From JANPEZ01 sp031423155 (GTDB taxonomy: Bacteria; Actinomycetota; UBA4738; HRBIN12), in contig JANPEZ010000062.1 of assembly GCA_031423155.1 (NCBI GenBank), forward strand, positions 1 through 17,155: 17,155 bases of DNA, written 5' to 3'. The notes beneath the pieces were generated by a model. The model saw only the letters and a program-made list of their open reading frames with translations, was not told the DNA's origin and made no database searches. How positions within the stretch are numbered: position 1 is the stretch's first letter; each line of letters begins with the position of its first letter. Below are positions 1-9,071 of this stretch, piece after piece. Position numbers and translations under genes: made by a program.

Positions 1-435
1 GTACATCGGAACCAAGATCGCCTCGAAGAACAGGAAGAACAGCAGCAGGTCGAGAGCGCAGAAGGTGCCGATCATCGCCGTCTCCAGCGCCAGCATCGAG
101 GCCATGTAGAGGCGAACGTTCTTCTCGATCCTCCAGGAGGCCAGGACCGACAGCGGCACCAGGAACGTCGTCAGCAGCACCATCCAAAGGCTCACACCGT
201 CGACACCGAGGTGATAGCGCAGGCCCAGGCTCTCGACCCACGCCAGGTTCTCCTGGAGCTGGAAGCCCGTGACGGACGAGTCGAACTTGCCCAGGATCCC
301 GAGGGAGACGACGAAGGCGGCCACAGAGAGAGCGAGGGCCAATGCCTTGGCCGACTGATCCTTCATGCCGCGCGCGACCAGAAGTATCGGAACTCCAACG
401 AGAGGCAGGAAGATGGTGACGGAGAGCCAGCGCAT
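1..435 (-). CDS. nuoM: NADH-quinone oxidoreductase subunit M, 5' part only (cut by window edge)
   Basis: This is the N-terminal 145 codons of NuoM, one of the three antiporter-like proton-pumping subunits in the membrane arm of complex I. The ATG at 435 overlaps the nuoL stop by one base (TGATG), which fixes the start and implies translational coupling; a CAGG element lies just upstream. The translation opens with a hydrophobic helix (MRWLSVTIFLPLVGVPILLV), contains YHLGVDGVSLWMVLL, and ends in FFEAILVPMY. That last motif carries the conserved transmembrane glutamate of NuoM (about residue 138, equivalent to E144 of the E. coli protein). The conserved lysines and the C-terminal half lie beyond base 1, and nuoN would be expected next. 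Identity is secure from the motifs and from the position after nuoL. Confidence 0.95.
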   Translation of the reverse strand, partial: MRWLSVTIFLPLVGVPILLVARGMKDQSAKALALALSVAAFVVSLGILGKFDSSVTGFQLQENLAWVESLGLRYHLGVDGVSLWMVLLTTFLVPLSVLASWRIEKNVRLYMASMLALETAMIGTFCALDLLLFFLFFEAILVPMY

Positions 436-2321
436 CAGAACCTGACCCCCACGTATATGAAGATCCCGACCGCTCCGACGAGGAAGGCGAGGGCGTAGCT
501 GCGGACCAACCCCGTCTGGACCCTCCTGGTGGACCCGGCCAAGCGCTGCACCATCGTGCCTATCGCGTTGACGGCTCCGTCGATCACCCGCAGATCGACG
601 ACGTACGCGGTGAACGCCGCAACGGCCTTGCCGGGCGTCGCAAGCAGGGCCGAGTAGATGTCGTCGAAGTACCAGCCGCGAGCGAACATCCGTTGCACGG
701 GAGCGAGTCTCACGCGAAGGGCGATCCAGTCGATCTTCCCGGATGCATAGACGACCCAGGCGGTAAGCAGCGCAGAGACGGACAGCGTGACGGCGACCGC
801 TACGAGCGTGCCCGCGGCCATCCCCGCGGCCCCGGCCGGGACGTCTCCGACGACGGGCTCCAGCAAAGTGCTCATGCGGCCCTCGGGCGAGAGGCTCAGC
901 CACCCGGCGAGCGCGGATCCGACGGCCAGGACCACGAGCGGGATCGTCATCATCGAAGCCGACTCATGCGCGTGCTCTGCTTCCTCGCTTCTTGGCTTGC
1001 CGAAGAACGTCAGGAAGACGAGCCTTCCCATGTAGAGCGCCGACAGGAAGGCTCCGAGCGAGCCCAGGAAGTAGACGAGGTTCCTGCCGGTCGAGTTGGC
1101 GATCTCCAGGATCTGGTCCTTGGCGAAGAAGCCCGCGAGCGGGGGTATGCCGGCAAGCGCCAGCGCGCCCACGACGAACGTCCAACCGGTGACCGGCATC
1201 CTGCCGATCAGGCCACCCATCTTCTTCATGTCCGTTTCCTCGTGCATGCCGTGCATGACCGAGCCGGCGCCCAGGAACATCAGGGCCTTGTAGAACGCGT
1301 GAGCCACGAGCATGAACATGGCGGCGGCGTACGCGCGCAGCCCGATCGCGACGAACATGTACCCGAGTTGGCTGACGGTCGAGTAGGCCAGCACGCGCTT
1401 GATGTCGTCCTGGCCGAGCGCGCACGTTGCCGCGTAGAGCGCCGTGATCAACCCGATCGCCAGGACCACCGTGAGCGCGATCCCGCTGATCTCGAAGAAG
1501 ACATGCATCCTCACAAGCAGATAGACGCCGGCTGTCACCATCGTCGCCGCGTGGATGAGGGCCGAGACCGGGGTCGGTCCCGCCATGGCATCGGGCAGCC
1601 AGACGTGAAGAGGAACCTGAGCCGACTTGCCCACCGCGCCGGCGAACAGCAGCAGAGCTATGGCGGTAGCGGCGCCCTTGGTCAGCTGTGGGTTGATAAG
1701 GATGCGGTCGAAGTCGAGCGAACCCAGGTACGTCACGATCAGAACGATCCCGATCATCATCGCGGTATCACCGATCCGGGTCGTGACGAAGGCCTTCTTC
1801 GCCGCGTTCGCGTTCTCGGTCTTGTCGAACCAGAAACCGATGAGCAGGTAGGAGCAGAGTCCGACGCCCTCCCATCCCAGATAGAGCAGGAGCAGATCCT
1901 GGGCTAGGACCAGCATGAGCATGAAGAAGACGAACAGGTTCAGGTAGGCGAAGAACCGGCCGAGCCTCGGGTCCCCGGCCATGTAGCCGTTCGCGTAGAC
2001 ATGGATCAGAGTGCCGATGCCCGTGACGACCAGGATCATCACGGCGGACAGTGCGTCGAGCCGAAGGCCGACACCGACGTTGAAGGAGCCGGCTTGGATC
2101 CAGTCGAAGAGGTGACGGACGACGAGCCGGTCCTCGGACGGGATGGCTAGAAGCTTCACCACCAGCGCCGCCGACATCACGAAGGAGGCCGCCATCAGGG
2201 CGGAGGCCAGCGCGCCCGCGGCCTTGCCCAGGCGTCGGCCGAAGAACAGGTTGACCAGGGCCCCGGCCAAGGGAAGAGCGGGGACCAGCCAGAGCAGTTC
2301 GAAGGCGGACCCCGCTACCAC
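435..2321 (-). CDS. nuoL: NADH-quinone oxidoreductase subunit L (proton-pumping membrane subunit)
   Basis: This 628-aa polytopic protein is the distal antiporter-like subunit of complex I, close to the usual 610-650 aa. Hallmarks are LYLGWEGVGLCSYLLIGFWF, with the conserved glutamate near residue 150, and the signature KSAQVPLHVWLPDAMAGPTP followed by VSALIHAATMVTAGVYLLVR, which carry the lysine and histidines of the proton channel. The C-terminal part fits the long lateral helix and final membrane anchor typical of NuoL. The start is GTG at 2321, overlapping the end of nuoK by 7 bases, with AAGG about 9 bases upstream. Long open frames on the opposite strand here are by-products of GC-rich codon usage. 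Function and family are certain; start choice is good but not proven. Confidence 0.97.
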   Translation of the reverse strand: MVAGSAFELLWLVPALPLAGALVNLFFGRRLGKAAGALASALMAASFVMSAALVVKLLAIPSEDRLVVRHLFDWIQAGSFNVGVGLRLDALSAVMILVVTGIGTLIHVYANGYMAGDPRLGRFFAYLNLFVFFMLMLVLAQDLLLLYLGWEGVGLCSYLLIGFWFDKTENANAAKKAFVTTRIGDTAMMIGIVLIVTYLGSLDFDRILINPQLTKGAATAIALLLFAGAVGKSAQVPLHVWLPDAMAGPTPVSALIHAATMVTAGVYLLVRMHVFFEISGIALTVVLAIGLITALYAATCALGQDDIKRVLAYSTVSQLGYMFVAIGLRAYAAAMFMLVAHAFYKALMFLGAGSVMHGMHEETDMKKMGGLIGRMPVTGWTFVVGALALAGIPPLAGFFAKDQILEIANSTGRNLVYFLGSLGAFLSALYMGRLVFLTFFGKPRSEEAEHAHESASMMTIPLVVLAVGSALAGWLSLSPEGRMSTLLEPVVGDVPAGAAGMAAGTLVAVAVTLSVSALLTAWVVYASGKIDWIALRVRLAPVQRMFARGWYFDDIYSALLATPGKAVAAFTAYVVDLRVIDGAVNAIGTMVQRLAGSTRRVQTGLVRSYALAFLVGAVGIFIYVGVRF

Positions 2322-2616
2322 TTGAGCGACCTTGCTTCGTCGACGTCGATGCTCTGACGGCGCCGATAGACCGAGACGATGATGGCGAGTCCAACGACGA
2401 CCTCGGCCGCCGCAACCACCATCGAGAAGAAGGCCAGCACCTGTCCATCCAGCGATCCCCGCATCCTGGAGAACGCCACCAGCGCGATGTTGACCGCGTT
2501 CAGCTGAAGTTCCACCGACATGAAGATCAGCAGGGCGTTGCGGCGAACCAAGACCCCAACCGTTCCGATCGAGAACAAGATCCCGGACAGAACGATGAAT
2601 GCCGCGATCGGAGTCC

Positions 2617-2620
<4 letters not shown>
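2315..2620 (-). CDS. nuoK: NADH-quinone oxidoreductase subunit K
   Basis: NuoK is a three-helix membrane subunit (homologue of mitochondrial ND4L) that forms part of the proton path between the quinone site and the antiporter subunits. The 101-aa length is exactly that expected for the family. Both essential buried glutamates are present: E37 in SVELQLNAVN and E73 in AAAEVVVGLAI. The ATG at 2620 overlaps the nuoJ stop in an ATGA junction, with AGGA six bases upstream. A short basic cytoplasmic tail (YRRRQ) follows the third helix. It lies between nuoJ and nuoL as in the standard operon order. Confidence 0.97.
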
Positions 2621-3210
<590 letters not shown>

Positions 3211-3705
3211 CTAGCCCTCCTTGTCCACCGGGTCGGTGCCGAGCGCCGGGGGCTTCTCGAGTAATTGCTCCTTGGACCAGATCGCGTCCTCGCGGGAGCC
3301 GAACGCGAGCTCGTAGTAGTCGGTCAAGGTCAGGGCGCGAGTCGGGCAGGCCTCGACGCAGAGGCCGCACATGATGCAGCGCAGGTAGTTGATCTGGTAG
3401 TCCTTCGCGTAGCGCTCGCCCGGGCTCGTCGGGTTCTCCGGGTCGTTGTCGGCGCCCTCGACCCAGATCGCGTCGGCAGGACAGGCGAACGCACACAGCT
3501 CGCACCCGATGCACTTCTCAAGGCCATTCTCGTGCTTGTTCAGCAGGTGCCGGCCGATGTGCGAACGCTCGGGGGGCTGGACGATCTCCTTCGGATAACG
3601 CTCGGTGTTGTCCTTGCGGAACGTTTGCTTCCAAACGGTCCCCATGCCCTTGGCGATGGCCCACGTCGCGTCCCAGGCGGTCGGCGCTTGCTTCTCCTCG
3701 GTCAC
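3211..3705 (-). CDS. nuoI: NADH-quinone oxidoreductase subunit I, 2x[4Fe-4S] ferredoxin-like
   Basis: NuoI (TYKY homologue) carries clusters N6a and N6b, which pass electrons from the NuoG arm to N2 in NuoB. Of 164 aa, two classical ferredoxin motifs are intact: C65-x2-C68-x2-C71-x3-C75-P (CIGCELCAFACP) and C110-x2-C113-x2-C116-x3-C120-P (CIMCGLCVEACP). The GTG start at 3705 overlaps the nuoH stop as GTGA, with GAGGAGG seven bases upstream. The open frame extends further upstream, but that part is out-of-frame nuoH sequence and should not be annotated as coding. The C-terminal extension (about residues 140-164) is charged and has no recognisable motif. Confidence 0.96.
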   Translation of the reverse strand: MTEEKQAPTAWDATWAIAKGMGTVWKQTFRKDNTERYPKEIVQPPERSHIGRHLLNKHENGLEKCIGCELCAFACPADAIWVEGADNDPENPTSPGERYAKDYQINYLRCIMCGLCVEACPTRALTLTDYYELAFGSREDAIWSKEQLLEKPPALGTDPVDKEG

Positions 3706-4826
3706 GCGGCCACCTCCTCGGAACGATCGGAGTTGAGCAGAGGCACGACCAAAGAGGCGATGAGCGCGATGCCGACGATCAGCGCGACCGCCATGTACCT
3801 GCCGCGCGGAGAGCCGTAGTGCTGAGGGAGCACGATGATCGCGCCGGTCGCCATCACCCAGAAGAGCCCGACCGGGATGAGTACCTTCCAGCCGAAGGTC
3901 ATCAGCCGGTCGTAGCGCATGCGCGGCAGGGTCGCGCGGATCCAGATGTAGACGTAGATAACGGCGGTGAGCTTCAACAGGAACCACAGCAGAGGCCAGA
4001 GCCAAGGCAGCCACGACGGGTGCGGCCCGCGCCAGCCGCCAAGGAACAGAGTCACCGCGATCGAAGCGACCGTCACCGTGTTGATGTACTCGCCCAGGTA
4101 GAACATCGCGAACTTGATACCCGAGTACTCGGTGTGGAATCCGGCCACCAGCTCGGACTCGGCCTCTGGAAGGTCGAACGGAGGCCGGTTGGTCTCGGCC
4201 AGCCCGCAGACCATGTAGATCACGAAGGCAGGGAACTGCGGGATGATGTTCCAGACGTGATCGGCCTGCCAGGCAACGATCCCGGACATGCTGAGGGTCC
4301 CGCTGTACATGAGAACCGCAACCAGTGCCAGACCCATGCCGACCTCGTAACTGATCATCTGCGAGGTCGCGCGCACCGAGCCCAGCAACGGATAGTTCGA
4401 ACCGCTCGACCAACCCGCCAGCACGACCCCGTAGATGCCCAGCGAGGTCATGGCCAGCACCCAAAGGATCCCGATGTTGAGGTCGGCCAGTTGGAAGGGC
4501 ACTTCGCGCCCGAAGATGTGCACGCTCGTCCCGAAGGGGATCACAGCGAAACCTAAGAACGCCGGCAGCATCGCGATCACGGGAGCTATCGCGTAGACGG
4601 CCTTGTCGGCATCCGTCGGAGTGATCCCCTCTTTGAAGAAGAGCTTTATCCCGTCCGCCAAAGTGATGAGGATCCCTCGCGGTCCGGCACGCAGCGGGCC
4701 GGGACGCGTCTGCATATCCGCGATGACCTTGCGCTCCATCCAGATGAACAGCATCACGGCGATGAGCAGCGCGAAGAACACGACGACGACGCGCGCCACG
4801 AGCAAGCCCCAATCGATCCAGCTCAA
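3702..4826 (-). CDS. nuoH: NADH-quinone oxidoreductase subunit H (quinone-site membrane subunit)
   Basis: NuoH (ND1 homologue) is the membrane subunit that docks the peripheral arm and forms the quinone-entry chamber. The 374-aa sequence has the family signature FIWMERKVIADMQTRPGP near residue 30, then LADGIKLFFKEGI. It also has the acidic loop segment ETNRPPFDLPEAESELVAGF followed by HTEYSGIKFAMF, the conserved quinone-chamber/E-channel region. About eight hydrophobic helices can be seen. The start is an unusual TTG at 4826 that overlaps the nuoG stop (TTGA). A strong GAGGAGG site seven bases upstream decides for it, and no ATG or GTG fits as well. Confidence 0.96.
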   Translation of the reverse strand: MSWIDWGLLVARVVVVFFALLIAVMLFIWMERKVIADMQTRPGPLRAGPRGILITLADGIKLFFKEGITPTDADKAVYAIAPVIAMLPAFLGFAVIPFGTSVHIFGREVPFQLADLNIGILWVLAMTSLGIYGVVLAGWSSGSNYPLLGSVRATSQMISYEVGMGLALVAVLMYSGTLSMSGIVAWQADHVWNIIPQFPAFVIYMVCGLAETNRPPFDLPEAESELVAGFHTEYSGIKFAMFYLGEYINTVTVASIAVTLFLGGWRGPHPSWLPWLWPLLWFLLKLTAVIYVYIWIRATLPRMRYDRLMTFGWKVLIPVGLFWVMATGAIIVLPQHYGSPRGRYMAVALIVGIALIASLVVPLLNSDRSEEVAA

Positions 4827-7210
4827 GCGGAGACCTCCTCGGCCACGACTGCTTCGAGGACCGCGCCGGTGGAGAACCGTCCCGACAGCAGTGTGTTGGC
4901 GGCCAGGCCCGGCTGGTTGAACGGAACGAAGACACAGCCTCGTGCCACGGCGTCGGTGACGCGAACCGGCAGTTGGGCCTGCCCGGCCGCTGTCTTGATC
5001 AGCGCTATATCTCCGTCCGACAGGTTGAGCACCGCCGCGTCGTCGAGGTGGATCTCGGCGAAAGGCTCCGAACCCAGGGCCGCCTTCAGCTCGTTCGCGC
5101 CCTCCGAGAGTCTGCCCTCATCCACGAGCAGCGGGTAGGTGAACAGGAGCAGTCCCTCATGGCCGGGTACCGGCTCGAGCGGCTCGAGCGGCTCGAGCGG
5201 CTCGAGCAGCGCAGCTGCAGGCCGGGTCGCGCTCGGCGCAAGGACGCCGCCCATCTCTTCGTGAAGCTCGTCCAGGGTCTGGAATCCGAGGCTCGTTCCC
5301 ATGGCTTCGGCGAGCCCGGCGACGATCTCCCAGTCGGCGCGCGCGATGCCGGGCGCTCCTCGAACGGGCGTCATCTTCTGGCCACGGCCCTCCCAGGTCG
5401 TCACGTGACCGGTCTTCTCCAGGAAGGCGGCCGCCGGCAGGAAAGCGTCGGCGAAGGGTTCCAGGTCGCCGAGCTCCAGCGACTGAACGACCACGTGTTC
5501 GGCGTTCCGCAGGGCGCGCCGAGCCAGATCCGCATCGGGGAAATCGCTCAGCGGATCAACTCCGATCAGGAAGAGCACGTCGATCTCACGAGCGGCGCAG
5601 GCCTCGAGTATCTGATGGGCATCACGACCGGGCTCGCGGTTCATCAAAGGACCCCAGACCGCTTCGATCTCTCGGCTCTCGTCCAGCGCACGGCCACCGG
5701 GAAGAAGTGAGGGGTGGACCCCGGCCATCAGCGCTCCCCGATCGTTCGCGCGGCGAGTCACGTAGGCGAACCTGCCCCCTACCGCCGCAGCGAGAGCCAT
5801 GCCCTGGCCCAGGGCCCCGGAGCGGTCGGCCATCTGCTCGCCGCAGAGGAGCAGCGCACGCTCTCCCGCTTCCCGCAGCGCCGCCGCGGGCTCATCGAGC
5901 GGACCGGACGCACCGCCGGCCGCCGCACTCAACAGATCTCCGATGGCGTCTGGCGCACACGCGATATGCGTCGCTACGTCGTGCAGGCGCGTGCGGCGCG
6001 GCCCGACGACGAAGATCTTCGCGCCGCGGGACGCAGCCTTGCGAAGTCGCAGATGCAGGATCGGCACCTCTTGCTCGGCATCGAGCCCCGCGACTAGGAT
6101 CGCACCGGCCCGCTCGACGTCCTTGTAGGTCACCGACATCGGGGTCGCCGCGGCATGGCGTTCGGCCTCGCCGGCTCCGAAGCGCCGACGGTGGTCCAGA
6201 TCGTTGGTTCCGAACACGGTCCGCGCGAGCTTGGAGAGCGCGTAGTAGTCCTCGTCCATCAGGCGCCCGCCCGTGAGGAAGGCGACCCGGCCGCCCCATC
6301 CACGGATCCGGCCGAACACCTCTCCGAATGACGCCGGCTCCAGCCCGCGGTCGCGTATCAACGGCGTGGTCATCCTCGACGGCGCATCTGCGAAGCGGAA
6401 GGCGAACCGGCCCTTGTCGCAGATCCAGGCATCGTTGACCTCGAGGTTGTCGCGCGCCAACACGCGCACCACTTCGCCTCGGCGAACATCTACCTTCACG
6501 TTGCAGCCGGCGCTGCAGTGCGCGCAGACGCTGTCGGCACTGGACAGGTCGAAGGGCCGGGCCGCGAACCGGTACGGGGTCGCCGTCAACGCTCCAACCG
6601 GACATATCTGGATCGTGTTGCCGCTGAAGGGCGAGTTGAAGTCCTCCCCGGCGGCGATCGAGACCCGTTCACCGGAGCCGCGAGCGAAGAGTTCGATGAA
6701 CCGATCCCCCGAGATCTGATCGCAGAAGCGGGTGCACCGCGCGCAGAGCACGCATCGCTCACGGTCCAATCCGACCAAGGGGGACAGAGCGATGGGTTTC
6801 TCGTAGGTCCTCTTGGCCTCCGTGTAACGGCTCTCCCCCGGTCCGAACGCGAGCGCCTGATCCTGAAGCGGGCACTCGCCGCCGCGGTCGCAGATGGGAC
6901 AGTCCAGCGGGTGGTTGAGCAGGAGGAACTCCAGGTTCGCCACCTGGGCCTCGTGCACCGGATCGGACGTGTTCTGGGTCTTCACCACCATCCCGGGAGC
7001 CACGGTCGTCGTGCAGGAGGTGAACAGCTTGCGTTGACCCTCGACCTCGACGTAGCACTGACGACAGGCGCCGACCGGCTCGAGCAACGGGTGATCGCAG
7101 AAGCGAGGTATCTCGATACCGAGCTGCTCGGCCGCGCGGATGATCAACGTCCCCTTCGGAACGGTGACCTCCTTGCCGTCTATCGTCAGGGTCACGTTCT
7201 CGGCGGTCAC
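4823..7210 (-). CDS. nuoG: NADH-quinone oxidoreductase subunit G (iron-sulfur/molybdopterin-fold subunit)
   Basis: NuoG is the largest peripheral-arm subunit and carries the electron wire from NuoF to NuoI. From the GTG at 7210 (GTGA overlap with nuoF, GGAGG seven bases upstream) it is 795 aa. Visible cluster ligands are: N1b, C38, C49, C52, C66; N5, H100, C104, C107, C113; N4, C153, C156, C159 and later C203 (CPVGAL); and the extra N7-type set C229, C232, C236, C264. The rest is a molybdopterin-oxidoreductase-like fold that in complex I has no cofactor, ending in a dinucleotide-binding-like domain. About residues 667-681 is a run of Leu-Glu-Pro repeats joining the last two domains, encoded by a 9-bp tandem repeat. 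Identity is certain; the repeat and the N7 set are the notable points. Confidence 0.96.
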   Translation of the reverse strand: MTAENVTLTIDGKEVTVPKGTLIIRAAEQLGIEIPRFCDHPLLEPVGACRQCYVEVEGQRKLFTSCTTTVAPGMVVKTQNTSDPVHEAQVANLEFLLLNHPLDCPICDRGGECPLQDQALAFGPGESRYTEAKRTYEKPIALSPLVGLDRERCVLCARCTRFCDQISGDRFIELFARGSGERVSIAAGEDFNSPFSGNTIQICPVGALTATPYRFAARPFDLSSADSVCAHCSAGCNVKVDVRRGEVVRVLARDNLEVNDAWICDKGRFAFRFADAPSRMTTPLIRDRGLEPASFGEVFGRIRGWGGRVAFLTGGRLMDEDYYALSKLARTVFGTNDLDHRRRFGAGEAERHAAATPMSVTYKDVERAGAILVAGLDAEQEVPILHLRLRKAASRGAKIFVVGPRRTRLHDVATHIACAPDAIGDLLSAAAGGASGPLDEPAAALREAGERALLLCGEQMADRSGALGQGMALAAAVGGRFAYVTRRANDRGALMAGVHPSLLPGGRALDESREIEAVWGPLMNREPGRDAHQILEACAAREIDVLFLIGVDPLSDFPDADLARRALRNAEHVVVQSLELGDLEPFADAFLPAAAFLEKTGHVTTWEGRGQKMTPVRGAPGIARADWEIVAGLAEAMGTSLGFQTLDELHEEMGGVLAPSATRPAAALLEPLEPLEPLEPVPGHEGLLLFTYPLLVDEGRLSEGANELKAALGSEPFAEIHLDDAAVLNLSDGDIALIKTAAGQAQLPVRVTDAVARGCVFVPFNQPGLAANTLLSGRFSTGAVLEAVVAEEVSA
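5172..5207. repeat. Four perfect 9-bp tandem repeats inside nuoG
   Basis: The unit GGCTCGAGC occurs four times head to tail without a mismatch. On the coding (minus) strand it reads in frame as Leu-Glu-Pro repeats, so changes in copy number would alter the protein by three residues without shifting the frame. Each unit contains the palindrome CTCGAG. It lies in a linker before the C-terminal domain of NuoG, where length variation should be tolerated. Confidence 0.9.
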
Positions 7211-8505
7211 GAGCCAACCTCCACGAGAAGGCCGGGTCCAACACCTGTTGCGGGGCAACGGCCCTCACGGACGTGCGACTCGTACTCGTCCATGAAGTAC
7301 TTCAGGGTCGAGGTGATCGGCGAGACCGCCCCGTCGGCGAGAGCGCAGAACGCTTTGAACAGGATGTTCTGACTCATCTCGGCCATCAGGGGAAGATCCG
7401 CCTCACGGCCGTGACCCTCCTCGATGCGGCCGAGGACCCGCGAAGCCCACCAGGTTCCCTCGCGGCAAGGCGTGCACTTACCGCACGACTCGTGGGCGTA
7501 GAACTCGACCAGCCGTCGCGCGGCCTCAACCATGCAATCGGACTCGTCGAGGACGATCACGGCGCCGGTCCCCAGGAGCGAACCGGCATCGGAGATCGAC
7601 TCGAAGTCCAGCCCCACGTCCATGTGATCGGCCGTCAGGAACGGCGTCGAGGAGCCGCCGGGGGTCCAGGCCTTGAGCTTGCCGCCGCCGCGAACTCCCC
7701 CGGCATACTCCTCGAGCAGCACCCTGAAGGGCGTACCGAGCGGGACCTCGTAGTTGCCCGGACGCTCGACCTTGCCACTGACCGTGAACATCTTCGTTCC
7801 CGGTGCCTTCTCAGTTCCGAAGGTCTTGAACCACTCGGCGCCCTTGGCAACTATGTGGGGAACGTTCATCAAGGTCTCGACGTTGTTGACGACCGTCGGG
7901 CTCGCGTAGAGACCCTCGACCGCCGGGAACGGAGGCCGCAGCCGGGGCTGCCCCCGGAAGCCTTCGAGTGAAGACAGCAGCGCGGTCTCCTCACCGCAGA
8001 TGTAGGCGCCGGCGCCCCGGTGCAGAGCGATGTCGATGTCGTACCCGCTGCCCATGACGTCCTTGCCGAGATACCCTGCGGCATAGGCCTCATCGAGTGC
8101 CCTGCTAAGCACCTGCCCCTGCCACAGGTACTCACCGCGGACGTAGATGAACGCGTTGTGGCAGTTGATGGCCCTGGCCGCGATCACGGTTCCCTCTATC
8201 AGTGCATGCGGTTCGCGCTCGACCAGTTCGCGGTTGTTGCATGTGCCCGGCTCGGACTCGTCGAAGTTGACGACGACGTAGGTCGGCTTGCCGGTGTCCT
8301 GAGGAACGAACGACCACTTCATCCCCGTAGGGAATCCGGCACCTCCCCGTCCACGCAGGCCCGAGTCCTTCAGAAGCTGGACGATGTCACCCGACTCCAT
8401 CGCAAGAGCGGATCGCATCGCCGCATACCCACCCGCGGCCTCGTAACCGCCGAGGGGGATAACCGAGTCGTCGCCCCAGTGCTCGGTCAAGATCAGCTCG
8501 CTCAT
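7207..8505 (-). CDS. nuoF: NADH-quinone oxidoreductase subunit F (NADH- and FMN-binding)
   Basis: NuoF is the 51-kDa-type subunit where NADH is oxidised and electrons enter through FMN to cluster N3. The 432-aa protein contains the glycine-rich nucleotide motif RGRGGAGFPTG (residues 51-61) and the flavin-site segment YICGEETALLSSLEG (168-182). The N3 ligands C341, C344 and C347 are in SCGKCTPCREG, with the fourth at C387. The ATG at 8505 overlaps the nuoE stop (ATGA) and has GGAGGG six bases upstream. The frame is open for 64 codons further upstream, but that is nuoE sequence read in another frame. The C-terminus runs into the nuoG GTG start. Confidence 0.97.
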   Translation of the reverse strand: MSELILTEHWGDDSVIPLGGYEAAGGYAAMRSALAMESGDIVQLLKDSGLRGRGGAGFPTGMKWSFVPQDTGKPTYVVVNFDESEPGTCNNRELVEREPHALIEGTVIAARAINCHNAFIYVRGEYLWQGQVLSRALDEAYAAGYLGKDVMGSGYDIDIALHRGAGAYICGEETALLSSLEGFRGQPRLRPPFPAVEGLYASPTVVNNVETLMNVPHIVAKGAEWFKTFGTEKAPGTKMFTVSGKVERPGNYEVPLGTPFRVLLEEYAGGVRGGGKLKAWTPGGSSTPFLTADHMDVGLDFESISDAGSLLGTGAVIVLDESDCMVEAARRLVEFYAHESCGKCTPCREGTWWASRVLGRIEEGHGREADLPLMAEMSQNILFKAFCALADGAVSPITSTLKYFMDEYESHVREGRCPATGVGPGLLVEVGS

Positions 8506-9071
8506 CCCGAACCCTCCACACCGGCCAGGATGCGAGAGGCCTCTTTGAAGCTTCCTATCGCGATCCCGCGGGCGGGCTCGGGAACCTCGCCGGCCCGCAG
8601 CGACCGGACCAACTCGGTCATGCGCTCGGGCGTTACGCGATCGTGGTTGGCTGCGTTCACCTGCACGACCGGCGCCAGCTCGCAGCAGCCGAGGCACTCC
8701 TCCTCGTGAAGAGTGATGAGCCCGTCCTCGGACAGCTCCTCGCCGTGGGGCACCCCGGCCGCCCGGTGAGCCGCTTCGTACACGTCTTTGGCACCGACCA
8801 GAGCGCAGGAGAGATTCGTGCAGACGCTGACGACGTGGGTCCCGGTCTTGCGAAGCCGAAGCATCGTGTAGAAGCTCGCGACGGCTTCGACCTCGGCGGT
8901 GGTTATGCCGAGCAGCCCGGCGACCTCTCGCAATCCGTCCCGGCTGACGTGACCTTCTACCGACTGCGCCAGGTAGAGCAGCGGCATCACGGCCGAACGC
9001 TCGCGACCCGCCGGATAACGGCTCTTGATCATCTCGGCCTGCTCCAGCAGTTCGGGCGTGAAGACCGACAT
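8502..9071 (-). CDS. nuoE: NADH-quinone oxidoreductase subunit E (24-kDa-type, [2Fe-2S])
   Basis: NuoE binds the [2Fe-2S] cluster N1a beside the FMN of NuoF. Its thioredoxin-like domain carries the four ligands as C84-x4-C89 (VCTNLSC) and C126-x3-C130 (ECLGCC). The N-terminal part (residues 1-75) is the helical domain with the usual SRYP...A.MPLLYLAQ pattern. Length is 189 aa; the last 35 residues or so are an extension without cluster ligands. The ATG at 9071 shares one base with the nuoD stop (TGATG). The upstream site (GGGGTGG) is weaker than for most genes here, so reinitiation after nuoD probably matters. Confidence 0.96.
   Translation of the reverse strand: MSVFTPELLEQAEMIKSRYPAGRERSAVMPLLYLAQSVEGHVSRDGLREVAGLLGITTAEVEAVASFYTMLRLRKTGTHVVSVCTNLSCALVGAKDVYEAAHRAAGVPHGEELSEDGLITLHEEECLGCCELAPVVQVNAANHDRVTPERMTELVRSLRAGEVPEPARGIAIGSFKEASRILAGVEGSG

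Noticed and set aside
693..1907. A 404-codon open frame on the plus strand opposite nuoL
   Set aside because: It is antisense to a well-supported nuoL. Its translation is very rich in Arg, Glu, Asp and His with no domain, as expected for the complement of GC-rich hydrophobic codons.
3706..4935. Long upstream extension of the nuoI frame
   Set aside because: It runs through nuoH in a different frame; NuoH is unmistakable by its signature motifs, and the GTG at 3705 has a strong ribosome-binding site.
5164..5210. Short tandem repeats as a possible CRISPR or integration site
   Set aside because: The 9-bp units have no spacers, stay in frame inside nuoG, and no cas or integrase gene is present.
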